This document shows positions 9,166 to 17,885 of a stretch of 64,000 nt of DNA, piece by piece. The stretch lies in assembly GCA_965200115.1 (NCBI GenBank), contig OZ241336.1, forward strand, positions 4,092,001 through 4,156,000. The letters are read 5' to 3'. The notes beneath the pieces were generated by a model, which did no database searches, was not told the DNA's origin, and saw only the letters and a list, made by a program, of their open reading frames with translations. The first letter of the stretch is position 1; every line of letters begins with the position of its first letter. A program made the position numbers and the translations under genes. Source of the stretch: JAPOUP01 sp026708635 (GTDB taxonomy: Bacteria > Pseudomonadota > Alphaproteobacteria > Rhodobacterales > Rhodobacteraceae).

Positions 9166-9328
9166 CAAGCTGTGGGCCAAGTAGCCAACTCGACTCGCTC
9201 GTGCGCGACCCAGTCACCAAAGTCAGGGATTTCAATGTATTGACCGTGGGCATTTGTTCGAGCATGTTGCTCCGATTTGTATTGAGCGTCCACCTCAACT
9301 CTGCAATGCGGATCCGGCTATTGACGCG

Positions 9329-9676
9329 TTAACACGCTGCGATAACGATTAATTCGACAAGATGCTCCGGGGTCAACAGCTTCGCTTCTACACAGGCGCG
9401 ACCGGGCGCATATCCCTTAGGAATCCAGACGTCCCAAACGGCGTTCATTTCGTCGAAATCTGACATGTCGGCCAAACATACAGTTACTTGCAAAAGCCGC
9501 GTTTTGTCGCTTCCGATTTCCGCAAGCATCTGATCAAGTTTGTCGAGAATTTCCCGTGTTTGATCTACGACGGACTCCCCTGGAGTACCGACCTGACCTG
9601 CGAAGTATGCAGTCCTGTTGAAAATGCTGACTTCGCTTTTGCGTAAAGTGGTGTGCCGCCGCTGGATGTCCGACAT
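9329..9676 (-). CDS. RidA/YjgF/YER057c family protein
   Basis: Small protein (115 residues) of the Rid family, whose best-studied members hydrolyse reactive enamine/imine intermediates from amino-acid metabolism. The family blocks are visible: AYFAGQVGT, the QTREILDKLDQMLAEIG helix, and PGRACVEAKLL, which retains the conserved Arg that contacts the substrate carboxylate in RidA. TTAGGAG lies 6 bases upstream of ATG 9676. It stands upstream of and in the same direction as the Dpp-like operon, about 370 bases from the SBP gene. Its partner substrate may be what the importer brings in, but that is inference. Related non-RidA Rid subfamilies are possible. Confidence 0.88.
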   Translation of the reverse strand: MSDIQRRHTTLRKSEVSIFNRTAYFAGQVGTPGESVVDQTREILDKLDQMLAEIGSDKTRLLQVTVCLADMSDFDEMNAVWDVWIPKGYAPGRACVEAKLLTPEHLVELIVIAAC

Positions 9677-9875
9677 GTTGCGCTCCTAACCTCTCAAATG
9701 TACAATGGATACGGGCCTGCTCTTTCACGACTTCCACGAGCCAGGTGGATATATCGGGCAATCCGAACGCCTTGGGAATACTGCTGCACGTCGGGCAGCT
9801 TGTATTGCCTGACCCAAGATTTCTCTTGAGTATCATATTTATAGGCACCGTGGCACTCAATCACTTTGGAAGATC

Positions 9876-9891
9876 GCGTTAACCTTAACGC
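9876..9891. promoter_or_regulatory. Second putative LacI-family operator, upstream of ridA
   Basis: GCGTTAACCTTAACGC is a 16-base near-perfect palindrome. Its inner 12 bases differ by one base from the palindrome at 9154-9165. It lies 200 bases before the ridA start, nearly the same distance as the first site from its gene. It could also act on the plus-strand pseudogene side. Otherwise the gap 9677-10104 shows no gene. Confidence 0.5.
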
Positions 9892-10104
9892 TCTTCGCGA
9901 ATGAATGGAATTGCTTCGTACTGCATACGGGGCAGTCTGTTGACCAACGCCGACGTTAAGTAGGGATCAGATCGCGTATCTCTCTCGGAATCTCGTCGCG
10001 TCGCGCAGTAAAGCGATGCAATTCTGCTAAATGATCGTTTGAGCCTGATGGTGGCACCTTAGCCGAGCGCAGTATGCCGACGCTGATAGGGATAGCCAGA
10101 TCGT

Positions 10105-10516
10105 ATGTCGCCTTATGGCGGCTTTGAGGACGACAAGATTGAAGGATTGGCTGATAACCTGGCATCAACGATTGATCCGGACGAACGCAGCGCAGTCGTG
10201 GCAGAAGCGTTCCCCTATGTTTTCGAACAGTACGCTGACATGCCGCTGGCGATTGTCCTCGCCGAGGTTACCTATGATCCGGAAGTTTTCAGCAACTGGG
10301 TATTCCGAGGCGTCACAACCAACAGGGTTAGCCAGGGTGTAGCCCAACTTTGTTGGTGATCGCGATTCGCAGATGCGCATGATGGCATTGCGTTGCTATG
10401 TAACAAAGGCTGCTCGACCTCCTCGGCTGGCGGATCGATCAGGCTGCCGACGCCTGACCAACTAATCTGGGTTACACCCGGTTAGCCACTGGCACTTGAT
10501 CAAGGCTGCTGAATAA
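10105..10516 (+). pseudogene. SBP_bac_5 substrate-binding protein, C-terminal remnant interrupted by a 145-bp element
   Basis: The reading from SPYGGFEDDKIEGLADNLAS to VFRGVTTNRVS matches the C-terminal end of the intact SBP at 7362-8960 (APYGGFEDDTIEKLAADLGN ... FPGVTTNSVS). The match then breaks at an insertion. Removing 10335-10479 and one copy of the flanking 9-base repeat restores VSHWHLIKAAE and a stop at 10514-10516, the same ending as the intact gene. Only about 90 codons remain; upstream of 10105 the similarity stops. It is the end of a lost second importer gene, on the opposite strand to the intact one. Confidence 0.88.
10335..10479. mobile_element. 145-bp MITE-like insertion with 9-bp target duplication
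   Basis: The ends are inverted repeats: GGGTGTAGCCCA... at 10335-10357 and its imperfect complement at 10457-10479 (reads GGGTGTAACCCA... on the minus strand); 19 of 23 positions match. GGTTAGCCA occurs directly outside both ends (10326-10334 and 10480-10488), a perfect 9-base target duplication. The element is too small to code for a transposase, so it needs one in trans. GGG-starting ends with long target duplications would fit an ISKra4-type element, and a decayed ISKra4 transposase lies at 1955-2190, but that link is only a guess. Confidence 0.85.
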
Positions 10517-10646
10517 GAAAGTCTAGGGTTGTAGCGGTTTGATGCCATGACCATAGCCAATCTCTCACCAAGCTTGACGCGACTGAGGCGAATTGGCTTT
10601 CAGCTAACCGTCCTGAGTTTCGATGTCTAGACACGGGGGTTCGAAC

Positions 10647-11699
10647 ATGACAGAGTCATTTCCATTCAAATGCTATGTTTCCTGCCTGTCCGGAAACGAG
10701 ATCAATGTCTTTACGGGCGATGCAATTTCGGGCTCTTTGGAACAAATCCAGACGATTGCAGCTCAGGAAAAGGGTCAGGGATGGGTCGGGCGTGGCATGC
10801 CGCTGACCAGGTCCAAGGATGGCCACCGGTTATACGTCTCGGTTATCGGCACTAAAGACGGGGAAGAGCAAGACCGGATAGACACATACGCTGTTAACCC
10901 GCGAAGTGGCAAACTGACGTTTCTCGCAGGCACGTCGGTGATGGCGCAGCTCAACCACGTTTCGGTTGATCGCAGCGGTGAGTTTTTACTGGGTGCCTCG
11001 GTTCCGTCCAGCATAGTCGTTGTACATCCGATCGGCCCTAGGGGTCAGGTTCAGGAAATGCCCTCGGACGTGGTCCCCAACTTAAGCGGTCCGCATCTGA
11101 TCATCACGGACCCTTCCAATCGGTTTGCCTTTGCGCCCAGCCTGTTTTCACATCTGTTGCATGCGTTCAAATTCGATGAAAAGTGCGGGAAACTCAGCTC
11201 GAATACACCTGACGCAATTCATCAAAGTCCCGGAGCGGGGAGTCGGCACATCGCCTATCACCCCAATCGCCGGTTCGTTTACCTGTTGAACGAACGGGAT
11301 GGCAGCCTGATTGTCTATCAGATGAGCGCGCAAGACGGCAGCTTACATGAAGTCATGCGCGATTGGCACACCGGCCCCGACTTGGAAGGTGAGCCATGGG
11401 GTGCCGCGATCCAAGTCTCACCGACGGGCGATCGCCTTTACGCCACAGAACGGCGCGGAAACACACTAGCAGCTTGGGACCTGAACCCCCAAAGCGGGCA
11501 TATTTCAAACCGGATGATTGTAGATACCGCCAATAACCCCCGCGATTTCGATATGTCGCCAAACGGGCGTTTTCTGATTGTTGGTGCCCTCAAGGCGAAC
11601 TGTCTTGAAGTCTTTGACGTGTCGGATCCAACCGTATCTCCACGAAAAATCAGCGAACTTCCAACTGGGTCCGAGCCCGGATGGGTCGAGATCATCTGA
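10647..11699 (+). CDS. Lactonase family protein (6-phosphogluconolactonase-like beta-propeller)
   Basis: About 350 residues with the repeated blade pattern of the Lactonase (PF10282) family: blocks such as GMPLTRSKDGHRLYVSV, LNHVSVDRSGEFLLGAS, SRHIAYHPNRRFVYLLNERDGS, AAIQVSPTGDRLYATERRGNTLAAW and NPRDFDMSPNGRFLIVGA. No signal peptide is seen with the start at 10647 (MTESFPFK), so it is probably cytoplasmic; an ATG at 10623 would add eight residues. Members act on 6-phosphogluconolactone or other lactones; the substrate here is unknown. It is a single gene closed by a good terminator at 11751. Confidence 0.85.
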   Translation: MTESFPFKCYVSCLSGNEINVFTGDAISGSLEQIQTIAAQEKGQGWVGRGMPLTRSKDGHRLYVSVIGTKDGEEQDRIDTYAVNPRSGKLTFLAGTSVMAQLNHVSVDRSGEFLLGASVPSSIVVVHPIGPRGQVQEMPSDVVPNLSGPHLIITDPSNRFAFAPSLFSHLLHAFKFDEKCGKLSSNTPDAIHQSPGAGSRHIAYHPNRRFVYLLNERDGSLIVYQMSAQDGSLHEVMRDWHTGPDLEGEPWGAAIQVSPTGDRLYATERRGNTLAAWDLNPQSGHISNRMIVDTANNPRDFDMSPNGRFLIVGALKANCLEVFDVSDPTVSPRKISELPTGSEPGWVEII

Positions 11700-11750
11700 A
11701 AGACTGGACGAATAGTTCTCTTGCAGAACTCCACGGTCGAGTGGTTTTTT

Positions 11751-11769
11751 GCCCGTGAAACGGGCTTTT
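11751..11769 (+). terminator. Rho-independent terminator after the lactonase gene
   Basis: GCCCGT and ACGGGC (11751-11756, 11760-11765) form a six-pair stem with a GAA loop, followed by TTTT. It lies 50 bases after the stop. Confidence 0.8.
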
Positions 11770-11849
11770 GGGGGTGCCGCAGTCAAAGGGATAAGCCTTT
11801 CGCAGGAAAAGAATGCCGATTGCGTTATCCCCGGCTCTTTCTTCGCCTC

Positions 11850-12812
11850 TCAGCGCCGCGCCCAACACCAAAGGCAGATCAACTCCAACGCGACGTGCGC
11901 GCCGGCAATCGCGGTGGCTCCACTGGGATCGAATGGAGGTGATACCTCGACCACATCGCCTCCGGCGACCCGAAGTCCGGCGAGGCCGCGCAGAAGAGCC
12001 GCAGCCTGCCAACTCGCCAGTCCGCCCCAGACAGGGGTTCCCGTTCCGGGCGCGAAGCCCGGGTCGAGAGCGTCGATGTCGAAGGAAACATAAGCGACCG
12101 CGCCGTCGACGATTTCAAGTATCCTGTCCGCGGTTTTCTCCGGACCGGCGCGATGCACTTCCTGGGCGTCGATCACCGTGATGCCGAGTGTGTCAGGATT
12201 CTCGGTGCGGATACCCGTCTGCACCGACCGCTTGACGTCAATCAGCCCCTCCCGCACCGCCGTATGGAACATCGTGCCGTGATCGATCCGGGCCGGATCG
12301 TCATTGACCCAGGTATCGGTATGGGCATCAAACTGGACCAGCGCGACCGGACCGCCGAGACGGGCGACATGTGAACGAAGGCAGGGCAGCGATATCGAGT
12401 GATCTCCGCCCAGGGCGATGCAGCCGGTGTCCTGATCCAGAATCCCGCCGATATGGGCCTCGATCGCCGCGGGCACGTCGGCCGGAACAGCGTAATCGAA
12501 CGCCATGTCACCGTAGTCCGCAATTGCGAACTCGGTCATCGGATTGAAGCCCCAGCCGTAAGGCGCGTCGGGTGCCTGAAGCGCGCTTGCCTCACGGATA
12601 GCGCGGGGGCCAAACCGCGCGCCGGGCCTGTTCGTCACAGACTGGTCATATGGAATTCCGGTGACGGCGACATCCACACCGGAAAGATCTTTGGTATAAC
12701 GCCGCCGCAGGAATGACGTGATCCCGGCGAACGTATTCTCGTTCGACATTCCTCTCAGGCTCTCGCGTGTCAGCGCCGTATCAACCTGCGTTCGCGCATC
12801 TGCCAAAGCCAT
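11850..12812 (-). CDS. speB: Agmatinase / ureohydrolase family protein
   Basis: Binuclear manganese hydrolase of the arginase-agmatinase fold, likely converting agmatine to putrescine and urea. Metal-binding motifs are complete: GGDHS, DAHTDTW and SFDIDALDP, followed by APGTGTPVWGG, which is typical of agmatinase-like members (arginases differ). The GARFGPRAIREAS block is also present. It has 320 residues from ATG 12812; an internal ATG at 12749 (MSNENTFAGI) is an alternative start. Other ureohydrolases (guanidinobutyrase, proclavaminate amidinohydrolase, guanidinopropionase) share these motifs, so the exact substrate is not fixed by sequence. Confidence 0.88.
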   Translation of the reverse strand: MALADARTQVDTALTRESLRGMSNENTFAGITSFLRRRYTKDLSGVDVAVTGIPYDQSVTNRPGARFGPRAIREASALQAPDAPYGWGFNPMTEFAIADYGDMAFDYAVPADVPAAIEAHIGGILDQDTGCIALGGDHSISLPCLRSHVARLGGPVALVQFDAHTDTWVNDDPARIDHGTMFHTAVREGLIDVKRSVQTGIRTENPDTLGITVIDAQEVHRAGPEKTADRILEIVDGAVAYVSFDIDALDPGFAPGTGTPVWGGLASWQAAALLRGLAGLRVAGGDVVEVSPPFDPSGATAIAGAHVALELICLWCWARR

Positions 12813-12991
12813 CTCCGCTGTCCCCGTTTCGATCGCACTGGCCCGGTCTAACCAACAGTTCGCGCCCTCTCAACCGGACATGCGAAAGCAGATACCCGAC
12901 AGGCACGACATCATCACATAAACCGTAAGCCGGGCGGTGACGATAAACCGTCTCTTCGCGCCCGAGTAACGGATACTTGCCGAGATATATA

Positions 12992-14223
12992 CTCGCTGAA
13001 CTGAACTGGACCGTACTTTCCTGCCCGATTCGCCGTCCACGCATGGCCGGATCCGCCGTGACGCCAGCTATCCGACCATGCGGTATCCGTCATGGGTGAT
13101 CACCCGGAAGCTGTCGGTGACGAACTCCGCTATCCTTTCCCGTTCCCGGGGAAGGGTCTCGTCGAAAAAGCGGAAAATCGCCTCGGTGAACTGGCGGAAA
13201 TCCGCGTGGAACCGGTTATGCGTCACGTGGCGGTGCATGACGCCCCATAGACGCTCGATGGGGTTCAGGTGCGGGGCGTAGGGAGGCAGGAAGTGCAGCC
13301 GGACGCGGCAGTCGGGTCGCTCCAGGAAGGGTTTCAGCGCCTTCGCGTGATGGTAGCGGGCGTTGTCCAGGAAGACGTGGATCACCCGGCTGCCGGGGTG
13401 GTCGCGCTCCAGTCTCCCCAGCAGCCGCAGGGTCGTGCTGGCGTCGATCCGCTCACCCTCCACCATGGTGAGCCCCATCGTCTCCAGGTTCAGCGCCCCG
13501 TGCAGGTTTAGCCTACGCCGTCCCGTGGTGGACCTGACCGCGGGCCTGTCCGACCGGAGGAACCAGCCGTGCGCCGGACGGCTCTGCCATTCGGGATGGA
13601 CCGCGTCCGCGAAGACGATCGCCTCGTTGGCCGGCGCGTCCCGCATCGGCCGTTCGTATTTCCGCATGAAGGCCTCCCGCGCCGCCCTGTCGGCCTGGCG
13701 CGGAAGCGGCTTTGGCCTGACGTGATCGAATCCCAGCCGGTGCATGAGCTTTATGGCGCCGCCACGGGTGTATTCGACGCCGAACCTCCGCGGGACGGTG
13801 GCCCGCACCTCGTTGGTGTCGCGCGGCGGGGTCTCCCGCAGCGCCTCCACGGGCGACGCCTCTTGGTCCCGGGTCAGCTTTCCCTCACGCTCCGGATACG
13901 CCGCGGGGTCCACCGAGGCGAGGCCCGTCCCGCGGAACTCCCGCAGCCAGCCGCGCACCGTGTCGGGGCCGGGATGGAGAAACCCGCGGACCTGACGGAC
14001 GCTCCTGCCGTCGCCAGGCGCCACGAGCGCGTTCGCGCGCCGCACCTTCAGCGCCTCGACCCTGCGTCCGCGCATGATCGCCAGAAGCGCTTCGCGCTCC
14101 CCGGCGGTGAGGATGGAACCTGTCCCGGACATGCCGTTTCTTTATCGTTCTGCTCGTTTTCCGGGATGGATGGACCGTTCCGCGAATCATGTCAACCCTC
14201 AAGGTCGAATTCGGGAGTCCGAG
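12992..14223. mobile_element. IS630-family insertion sequence
   Basis: An intact IS630-type transposase (13068-14132) lies between imperfect inverted ends: CTCGCTGAACTG... inward from 12992, and CTCGGACTCCCG... inward on the minus strand from 14223; about 13 of 21 bases match. TA stands just outside both ends (12990-12991 and 14224-14225), as expected because IS630/Tc1 elements duplicate TA. The resulting 1.23 kb length suits the family. The weak end similarity makes the exact borders uncertain. It sits between agmatinase and mazG without breaking either. Confidence 0.6.
13068..14132 (-). CDS. IS630-family transposase
   Basis: DDE transposase of 354 residues. The N-terminal helix-turn-helix region (about 20-120) contains GWLREF-type DNA-binding sequence. 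The catalytic triad is visible as FADAVHPEWQ (first Asp), HVFLDNARYHH (second Asp) and PPYAPHLNPIERLW (Glu). The reading frame is uninterrupted and no frameshift is needed, so it may be active. It has stronger G+C bias than its neighbours, consistent with recent arrival. Confidence 0.93.
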   Translation of the reverse strand: MSGTGSILTAGEREALLAIMRGRRVEALKVRRANALVAPGDGRSVRQVRGFLHPGPDTVRGWLREFRGTGLASVDPAAYPEREGKLTRDQEASPVEALRETPPRDTNEVRATVPRRFGVEYTRGGAIKLMHRLGFDHVRPKPLPRQADRAAREAFMRKYERPMRDAPANEAIVFADAVHPEWQSRPAHGWFLRSDRPAVRSTTGRRRLNLHGALNLETMGLTMVEGERIDASTTLRLLGRLERDHPGSRVIHVFLDNARYHHAKALKPFLERPDCRVRLHFLPPYAPHLNPIERLWGVMHRHVTHNRFHADFRQFTEAIFRFFDETLPRERERIAEFVTDSFRVITHDGYRMVG

Positions 14224-14367
14224 TATAATTCAGGAATTTAGTGGAACTCCTTCTTACCAACCACTGGAAAGGCATCCGCATCCACAGTTCCGGACTTCTT
14301 CCCTTTCTTGCATAACAACTTTATAAAGCCCTCCAAGGTTTTTCCAAGAAACGGCAAAGAGACAGCG

Positions 14368-15195
14368 ATGTGCAGTCACCGTGACGCGCCGGAATTTAGC
14401 ACTCAGGGCGGGCTGTCCCGACTGCTGGAAATTATGCGACGGCTTCGCGATCCGGAATCCGGCTGCCCGTGGGATATCGAGCAGACATTCGCCAGCATAG
14501 CCCCACACACAATCGAGGAAGCGTACGAAGTCGCCGACGCAATCGATCGACAGGCATGGGAAGAGCTCAAGGATGAACTCGGGGATCTCCTGCTACAGAC
14601 GGTCTATCATGCGGTGATCGGCGAGGAAGAGGGCCGCTTTGATCTCGATAGAATCGCCGACCGAGCGTCGGCCAAGATGGTTTCCAGGCATCCGCATATC
14701 TTTGGCGACGGTCCTGGCGTCCGGGACGCCGACCAGCAGATCCGCGAATGGGAGTCGGCGAAAGCGGCCGAACGCGCGACGAAAGGCTCAAGAGGCGCAC
14801 TGGATGGTGTTACCATTGGAATGCCGGCGCTGCTACGGGCACTGAAGCTCCAGAAACGCGCGGCGCGCGTGGGATTCGACTGGCCGGACACTATATCGGT
14901 CACCGCGAAGATAGGGGAGGAAGCCCAAGAGCTTACCGAGGCCCGGACTTCCCACGATCCCGCCAAAGTCTTCGAGGAACTCGGCGACCTGCTTTTCAGC
15001 GTCGTCAATCTTGCCCGACATCTCGACATCGATCCCGAGGCGGCACTGCGTTCCGCCAACGGGAAATTCACCCGCCGCTTCCAGGCCATGGAAGCGAGGC
15101 TTGCCGAACTGGGCAGAGAAATTCAGGACAGCGATCCGGCGGAAATGGACACGCTCTGGAATGAGGTGAAGGCGAGTGATGCTGCGAATGACTGA
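14368..15195 (+). CDS. mazG: Nucleoside triphosphate pyrophosphohydrolase MazG
   Basis: House-cleaning all-alpha NTP pyrophosphatase converting (d)NTPs to monophosphates plus pyrophosphate. Both tandem MazG domains are present. The first has GCPWDIEQTF, EEAYEVADAI and ELKDELGDLLLQ; the second has KIGEEAQELTEA and EELGDLLFSVVNLARH. The magnesium-binding EExxE and ExxD patterns are intact in both. I start it at ATG 14368 (MCSHRDAPEF), 275 residues, close to the usual length; the frame is open from 14308. The GAGA upstream is only a weak ribosome-binding site. Confidence 0.93.
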   Translation: MCSHRDAPEFSTQGGLSRLLEIMRRLRDPESGCPWDIEQTFASIAPHTIEEAYEVADAIDRQAWEELKDELGDLLLQTVYHAVIGEEEGRFDLDRIADRASAKMVSRHPHIFGDGPGVRDADQQIREWESAKAAERATKGSRGALDGVTIGMPALLRALKLQKRAARVGFDWPDTISVTAKIGEEAQELTEARTSHDPAKVFEELGDLLFSVVNLARHLDIDPEAALRSANGKFTRRFQAMEARLAELGREIQDSDPAEMDTLWNEVKASDAAND

Positions 15196-15312
15196 CCAAG
15201 CGCCGCTCCGAACCCAGGCGCCGTCGGGCGGAATCCCCTGTAGTGGAAAGGGATATGGACGAATATGCCAGACGGTACCGCGGACACGTTGCCGCCGGTG
15301 GGGTAACGCTTG

Positions 15313-16248
15313 ATGGCCGAAAAGATAATCATCGACACCGATCCCGGACAGGATGACGCGGTCGCCATCCTTCTGGCGCTCGCGTCGCCGGAGCTTAAGA
15401 TCCTCGGAATCACGGCGGTGGCCGGAAACGTCCCGTTACAGCTCACCCAGAGAAACGCGCGCGTGGTCTGCGAACTGGCGGGTCGCACTGACATTCCGGT
15501 GTTCGCGGGTTGCGATGCACCGCTGGCACGCCAGCTGGTTACGGCGGAACATGTTCACGGGAAAACCGGGCTTGACGGAATTGACCTATCCGACCCCCGG
15601 ATGCCGCTTAAGGAAACGCACGCCGCCGAATTCATAGTCGACACGCTGCGAACCCAGCCCGCGGGCTCGGTCACCCTTTGCACGCTGGGTCCATTGACCA
15701 ATGTCGCGACCGCATTCAAGAGCGCGCCGGACGTGATCGGCAGGGTGCGGCGGATAGTGATGATGGGCGGCGCGTATTTTGAGGTTGGCAACATAACGCC
15801 CGCCGCCGAATTTAACATATACGTGGATCCCGAAGCCGCTGAAATCGTGTTCGGATCCGGTGTCGAACTCATCGTCATGCCATTGGACATGACCCATAAA
15901 GCCCTCGTCACCCAGCCGCGGGTCGAGGCATTCAAGGACCTCGGAACCGATTTGGGGCATGCGGTCGCCGCCTGGATCGACTTCTTCGAGCGGTTTGACA
16001 GGGACAAATACGGATCGGACGGGGCACCGCTGCACGATCCCACCGTGATCGCCTATCTTCTTGAGCCGGATCTGTTTGTCGGACGTTACATCAACGTCGA
16101 GGTCGAAACCCGATCGGATCTGACCAGAGGAATGACCGTCGCCGACTGGTGGGGCGTGACGGATCGAAAGGCAAACGCCATCTTCATGGGTGACGTGGAT
16201 GCCGAAGCGTTTTTCTCACTGCTCATCAGGAGGATTTCCAGCCTCTGA
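15313..16248 (+). CDS. Nucleoside hydrolase (IunH family)
   Basis: Cleaves the N-glycosidic bond of ribonucleosides to base and ribose. The calcium-binding N-terminal motif IIIDTDPGQDDAVA is near residues 5-18. The conserved MGGAYFEVGNITPAAEFNIYVDPEAA block and the APLHDPTVIAYLL active-site His region are intact. It has 311 residues from ATG 15313, the usual size; a TTG immediately before could also serve. It follows mazG by 117 bases on the same strand, so the two nucleotide-metabolism genes may share a transcript. Base specificity (pyrimidine, purine or broad) cannot be told from the sequence alone. Confidence 0.93.
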   Translation: MAEKIIIDTDPGQDDAVAILLALASPELKILGITAVAGNVPLQLTQRNARVVCELAGRTDIPVFAGCDAPLARQLVTAEHVHGKTGLDGIDLSDPRMPLKETHAAEFIVDTLRTQPAGSVTLCTLGPLTNVATAFKSAPDVIGRVRRIVMMGGAYFEVGNITPAAEFNIYVDPEAAEIVFGSGVELIVMPLDMTHKALVTQPRVEAFKDLGTDLGHAVAAWIDFFERFDRDKYGSDGAPLHDPTVIAYLLEPDLFVGRYINVEVETRSDLTRGMTVADWWGVTDRKANAIFMGDVDAEAFFSLLIRRISSL

Positions 16249-16448
16249 ACGGCCCGGCGGCTAAAGCGCTCCCGCGTCCCGGTATGGCTGGCACCGGCTG
16301 ATCCCTCCCTAAACCAATATAGGCGGTTACGGGGCGCCGATACCGCCGAAACGCGAGTTCCATCAATTGTGCCACCGTTTCCACAACGCCGCGAGGGAAC
16401 GTTTTCTCTATGGCGAACCACTCGCGGCCAAAATAGATTGTATGCATT

Positions 16449-17885
16449 ATGTTGGACTGGCCCTTCGACAACAGCTTCGCCACACTGCCGGATCGGTTTT
16501 TCTCGCGTCTGGCGCCAACACCCGTATCAAATCCGGAACCCATCGCGATCAATCGGGCCCTGGCAGGTGAGCTTGGCCTTGATGCCGACGGGCTTTCATC
16601 CGATGACGGTGTCCGGATTCTCGCCGGAAACACCGTACCCAAAGGAGCGGATCCACTCGCACAGGTCTACGCGGGCCATCAGTTCGGCGGCTGGGTACCG
16701 CAACTTGGCGACGGACGAGCGATTTTGCTTGGAGAAATAAAAGATATCAAGGGGATAAGGAGAGATCTTCAACTAAAAGGCGCAGGACGCACACCCTACA
16801 GCCGTGGCGGAGACGGCCGCGCCTGGATCGGCCCCGTGATCCGGGAGTACCTTGTATCGGAGGCGATGCATGCGCTTGGGATACCAACCACACGCGCTCT
16901 CGCGGCCGTCACCACGGGAGAATCCGTATACAGGGACCTGCCACTTCCGGGCGCGGTACTGACGCGCGTCGCATCGAGCCACATCCGGGTAGGCACCTTT
17001 CAGTTCTTCGCCGCCCGTCAGGATCTCAAGGCTCTCCAGGCGCTGACAGACTACGTGATTGCCCGGCACTATCCCGACACGGAAGACGCGCAGGCCCTGC
17101 TGGATGCCGTAATCCGCGCGCAGGCGCGGCTTGTGGCCCAATGGATGGGTGTAGGATTCATCCATGGCGTTATGAACACGGACAATACCCATGTCGCCGG
17201 GGAAACCATCGACTACGGCCCCTGCGCATTCATGGATGGATTTCATCCAGACACCGTCTATAGTTCCATTGACCGATCCGGACGCTACGCCTACGCCCGG
17301 CAACCTGAAATCATGGTCTGGAACATGGCGCAGTTCGCGACCGCACTCCTGCCGCTGTTTGACGACGGTCTGGAAGCGGCCGTGGAGCGAGCGACAGAAT
17401 CGGTACGTCGATTTCCCGATCTCTACAGGGCCGCCTGGATGGACGTCTTTCGCGCGAAGATGGGACTTAGGTCAAACGAGGACGGTGATGTCGGACTCAT
17501 CGAAGGATTGCTGAAGATAATGGGAGAGCGGAACGCGGATTTCACGAATACGTTTCGCGGACTATCGGACGCTTCCGCGCGCGCCCAGTTCCCCGATCCG
17601 TCCGGTTTTGACGAATGGGAGGAGCGCTGGCTGGCACGGCGCAAGCGCGATCCGCATTCGCCCGAAAAACAGCGGGAACTGCTGCGAACGGCAAATCCCG
17701 CAGTAATTCCCCGCAACCATCAGATCGAGAACGTGATCAGGGCCGCGCTCGCCGATGACTTCGCGCCGATGTTCAGGCTCAGTGATGTTTTAGCGGCACC
17801 GTTCGACCTGTCCGCCGAAAACGCCGGGTTCTCCCGACCGCCCGAACCGGGCGAAGAGGTTCGGCAAACATTTTGCGGTACATAA
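16449..17885 (+). CDS. selO: Protein adenylyltransferase SelO (YdiU family)
   Basis: Pseudokinase-fold enzyme that transfers AMP from ATP to protein Ser, Thr or Tyr residues and is linked to redox stress. The family marks are present: QVYAGHQFGGWVPQLGDGRA, LQLKGAGRTPYSRGGDGRA, HGVMNTDNTHVAGETIDYGP (metal-binding Asn/Asp) and the C-terminal RQTFCGT with Cys near the end, where some homologues have selenocysteine. It has 478 residues, complete. It is a stand-alone gene with 200 bases on its upstream side and a long empty stretch after it. Confidence 0.95.
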   Translation: MLDWPFDNSFATLPDRFFSRLAPTPVSNPEPIAINRALAGELGLDADGLSSDDGVRILAGNTVPKGADPLAQVYAGHQFGGWVPQLGDGRAILLGEIKDIKGIRRDLQLKGAGRTPYSRGGDGRAWIGPVIREYLVSEAMHALGIPTTRALAAVTTGESVYRDLPLPGAVLTRVASSHIRVGTFQFFAARQDLKALQALTDYVIARHYPDTEDAQALLDAVIRAQARLVAQWMGVGFIHGVMNTDNTHVAGETIDYGPCAFMDGFHPDTVYSSIDRSGRYAYARQPEIMVWNMAQFATALLPLFDDGLEAAVERATESVRRFPDLYRAAWMDVFRAKMGLRSNEDGDVGLIEGLLKIMGERNADFTNTFRGLSDASARAQFPDPSGFDEWEERWLARRKRDPHSPEKQRELLRTANPAVIPRNHQIENVIRAALADDFAPMFRLSDVLAAPFDLSAENAGFSRPPEPGEEVRQTFCGT

